Origin: Xanthobacteraceae bacterium
GTDB lineage: Bacteria; Pseudomonadota; Alphaproteobacteria; Rhizobiales; Xanthobacteraceae
NCBI GenBank assembly: GCA_030044035.1
Contig: JASHWN010000515.1
Coordinates: 1-5,323, forward strand
Length of the DNA stretch: 5,323 bases
Direction: 5' to 3'
Position numbers and translations under genes: made by a program. This document shows positions 4,214 to 5,323 of the stretch, piece after piece (position 1 is the first letter of the stretch; every line of letters begins with the position of its first letter). The notes under the pieces are model-generated. The model worked only from the letters and a program-made list of their open reading frames with translations. It was not told the origin of the DNA and did not search any database.

Positions 4214-5323
4214 GCGTAGCAGTGACCACGCTAAAGTCCGGCATTTCCGTGGTGACGGACAGCATGCCGCATCTGGAGACGGCATCGCTCGGGGTCTGGG
4301 TCAATGCCGGCAGCCGCGGCGAGCGCCGCGACGAGCATGGCATCTCGCATCTGCTCGAACATATGGCTTTCAAGGGCACGCGGCGCCGCACGGCGCGCCA
4401 GATCGCCGAAGAAGTCGAGGCGGTCGGCGGCGATCTCAACGCCGCGACCGGCACCGAGAACACCGCCTATTTCGCCCGCGTGCTGAGGAACGACGTGGCG
4501 CTCGCGCTCGACGTGCTGTCCGATATTCTCTCCGAGCCCGCGTTCGACCGGGGCGAGCTGTCGCGCGAACAGAATGTCATCGTGCAGGAGATCGGCGCCG
4601 TCGCCGACACGCCCGACGATCTGGTGTTCGAGCACCTCCAAGCCGTCGCCTTTCCCGATCAGCCGCTTGGCCGTTCGATTCTCGGCACCGCCAAGACTGT
4701 GCGCTCGTTCGACGACGCCAAGCTGCGCGACTATCTCGGCCGGCATTATCGCGCTCCCAACATGGTCATTGCCGCTGCCGGCGCCGTCGACCATGCGGCG
4801 GTCGTTGCCGAGGTGGAGCAGCGGTTTGGCGGCTTCAACGGCCAGAGCGGTCACCGGCCGGAGCCGGCGCATTTTGGCGGCGGCAACCATGTCGAGAAGC
4901 GCGACCTGGAGCAGGTGCACATCGCGCTGGCACTGCCCGGGCTGTCGCAGACCGATGCCTCGCTCTATTCGCTGCAGGCGTTCACCAGCGTGCTCGGCGG
5001 CGGCATGTCATCGCGGCTGTTCCAGGAGGCGCGCGAGAAGCGCGGCCTGTGCTACTCGATCTATTCGTTCCACGTCCCCTATTCGGATGTCGGGATGTTC
5101 GGTCTCTACGCCGGCACCGACGCGGCCGACACCTCGGAATTGATGCGGCTTATCGTCGAGGAGATCGCCAACACGGCCGAAACCCTGTCCGAGGAGGAGA
5201 TCGCGCGCGCCAAGGCGCAGATGAAGGCCGGCCTGTTGATGGCGCTGGAAAGCTCGGGCGATCGCATCGGCCAGCTGGCGCGGCAGCTGATCGTGTATGG
5301 CCGGCCGATCGCAACCGACGAAC
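4210..5323 (+). CDS. M16 family zinc metallopeptidase, 3'-truncated by the window
   Basis: This is a pitrilysin/insulinase-family (M16B) protease related to the mitochondrial processing peptidase beta subunit. The 371 residues visible include the inverted zinc motif H47-L-L-E50-H51, in which E50 is the catalytic base. The third zinc ligand E127 lies exactly 76 residues after H51, as expected. The second half-domain has the glycine-rich loop L-G-G-G-M-S-S-R-L-F (262-271) and the substrate-binding R-G-L-C-Y-S segment (278-283). Members usually run to about 420-430 residues, so the last 50 or so lie beyond base 5323. No signal peptide is evident, so a cytoplasmic enzyme is likely. The ATG at 4210 overlaps the thrC stop (ATGA) and has AAGGAG at 4197-4202, seven bases upstream. 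Placement directly after thrC is common in Hyphomicrobiales; a functional link with threonine synthesis is not known. Confidence 0.96.
   Translation, partial: MSVAVTTLKSGISVVTDSMPHLETASLGVWVNAGSRGERRDEHGISHLLEHMAFKGTRRRTARQIAEEVEAVGGDLNAATGTENTAYFARVLRNDVALALDVLSDILSEPAFDRGELSREQNVIVQEIGAVADTPDDLVFEHLQAVAFPDQPLGRSILGTAKTVRSFDDAKLRDYLGRHYRAPNMVIAAAGAVDHAAVVAEVEQRFGGFNGQSGHRPEPAHFGGGNHVEKRDLEQVHIALALPGLSQTDASLYSLQAFTSVLGGGMSSRLFQEAREKRGLCYSIYSFHVPYSDVGMFGLYAGTDAADTSELMRLIVEEIANTAETLSEEEIARAKAQMKAGLLMALESSGDRIGQLARQLIVYGRPIATDE

Overview
The window looks like a chromosomal segment from a high-GC alphaproteobacterium, probably Hyphomicrobiales close to Bradyrhizobium, Rhodopseudomonas or Pseudolabrys. 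This rests on the gene order (end of a cytochrome c oxidase cluster, then DUF983, SURF1, thrC and an M16 zinc protease), the tightly overlapping genes, and protein wording such as the MR(Y/H)VSTRGEAP start of threonine synthase. It is an inference; no search was run.

Layout, left to right. Bases 1-28 probably hold the last codons of cytochrome c oxidase subunit III. A DUF983 membrane protein (117-506) overlaps a SURF1-type oxidase assembly factor (503-1330) by 4 nt. From about 1331 to 2650 the GC-rich, plus-strand, densely coded pattern breaks. GC falls: by hand count 25/60 at 2281-2340 against 40/60 at 3541-3600. The genes there mostly run on the minus strand and none is a housekeeping gene. 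This accessory stretch holds a small plus-strand GG-x-ARA / AARW-motif ORF (1377-1652) and a minus-strand cluster read right to left: a possible 47-aa protein (2473-2330), a ribbon-helix-helix protein with a QAENA-repeat tail (2287-1997), and a 162-aa four-helix membrane protein (1979-1491). A gene-poor stretch at 2513-2797 separates the cluster from thrC and carries a possible thrC promoter. Threonine synthase (2798-4213) then overlaps an M16 zinc metallopeptidase (4210 to window end, truncated) by 4 nt.

How the genes work together. The left part serves biogenesis of the aa3-type respiratory oxidase. The right part is a thrC-protease pair whose overlap suggests translational coupling. The middle is best read as a small accessory cargo inserted between them. 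Its ribbon-helix-helix / membrane-protein pair is the most interesting content: it could be a self-regulated membrane-effector module, but no function can be proved from the sequence.
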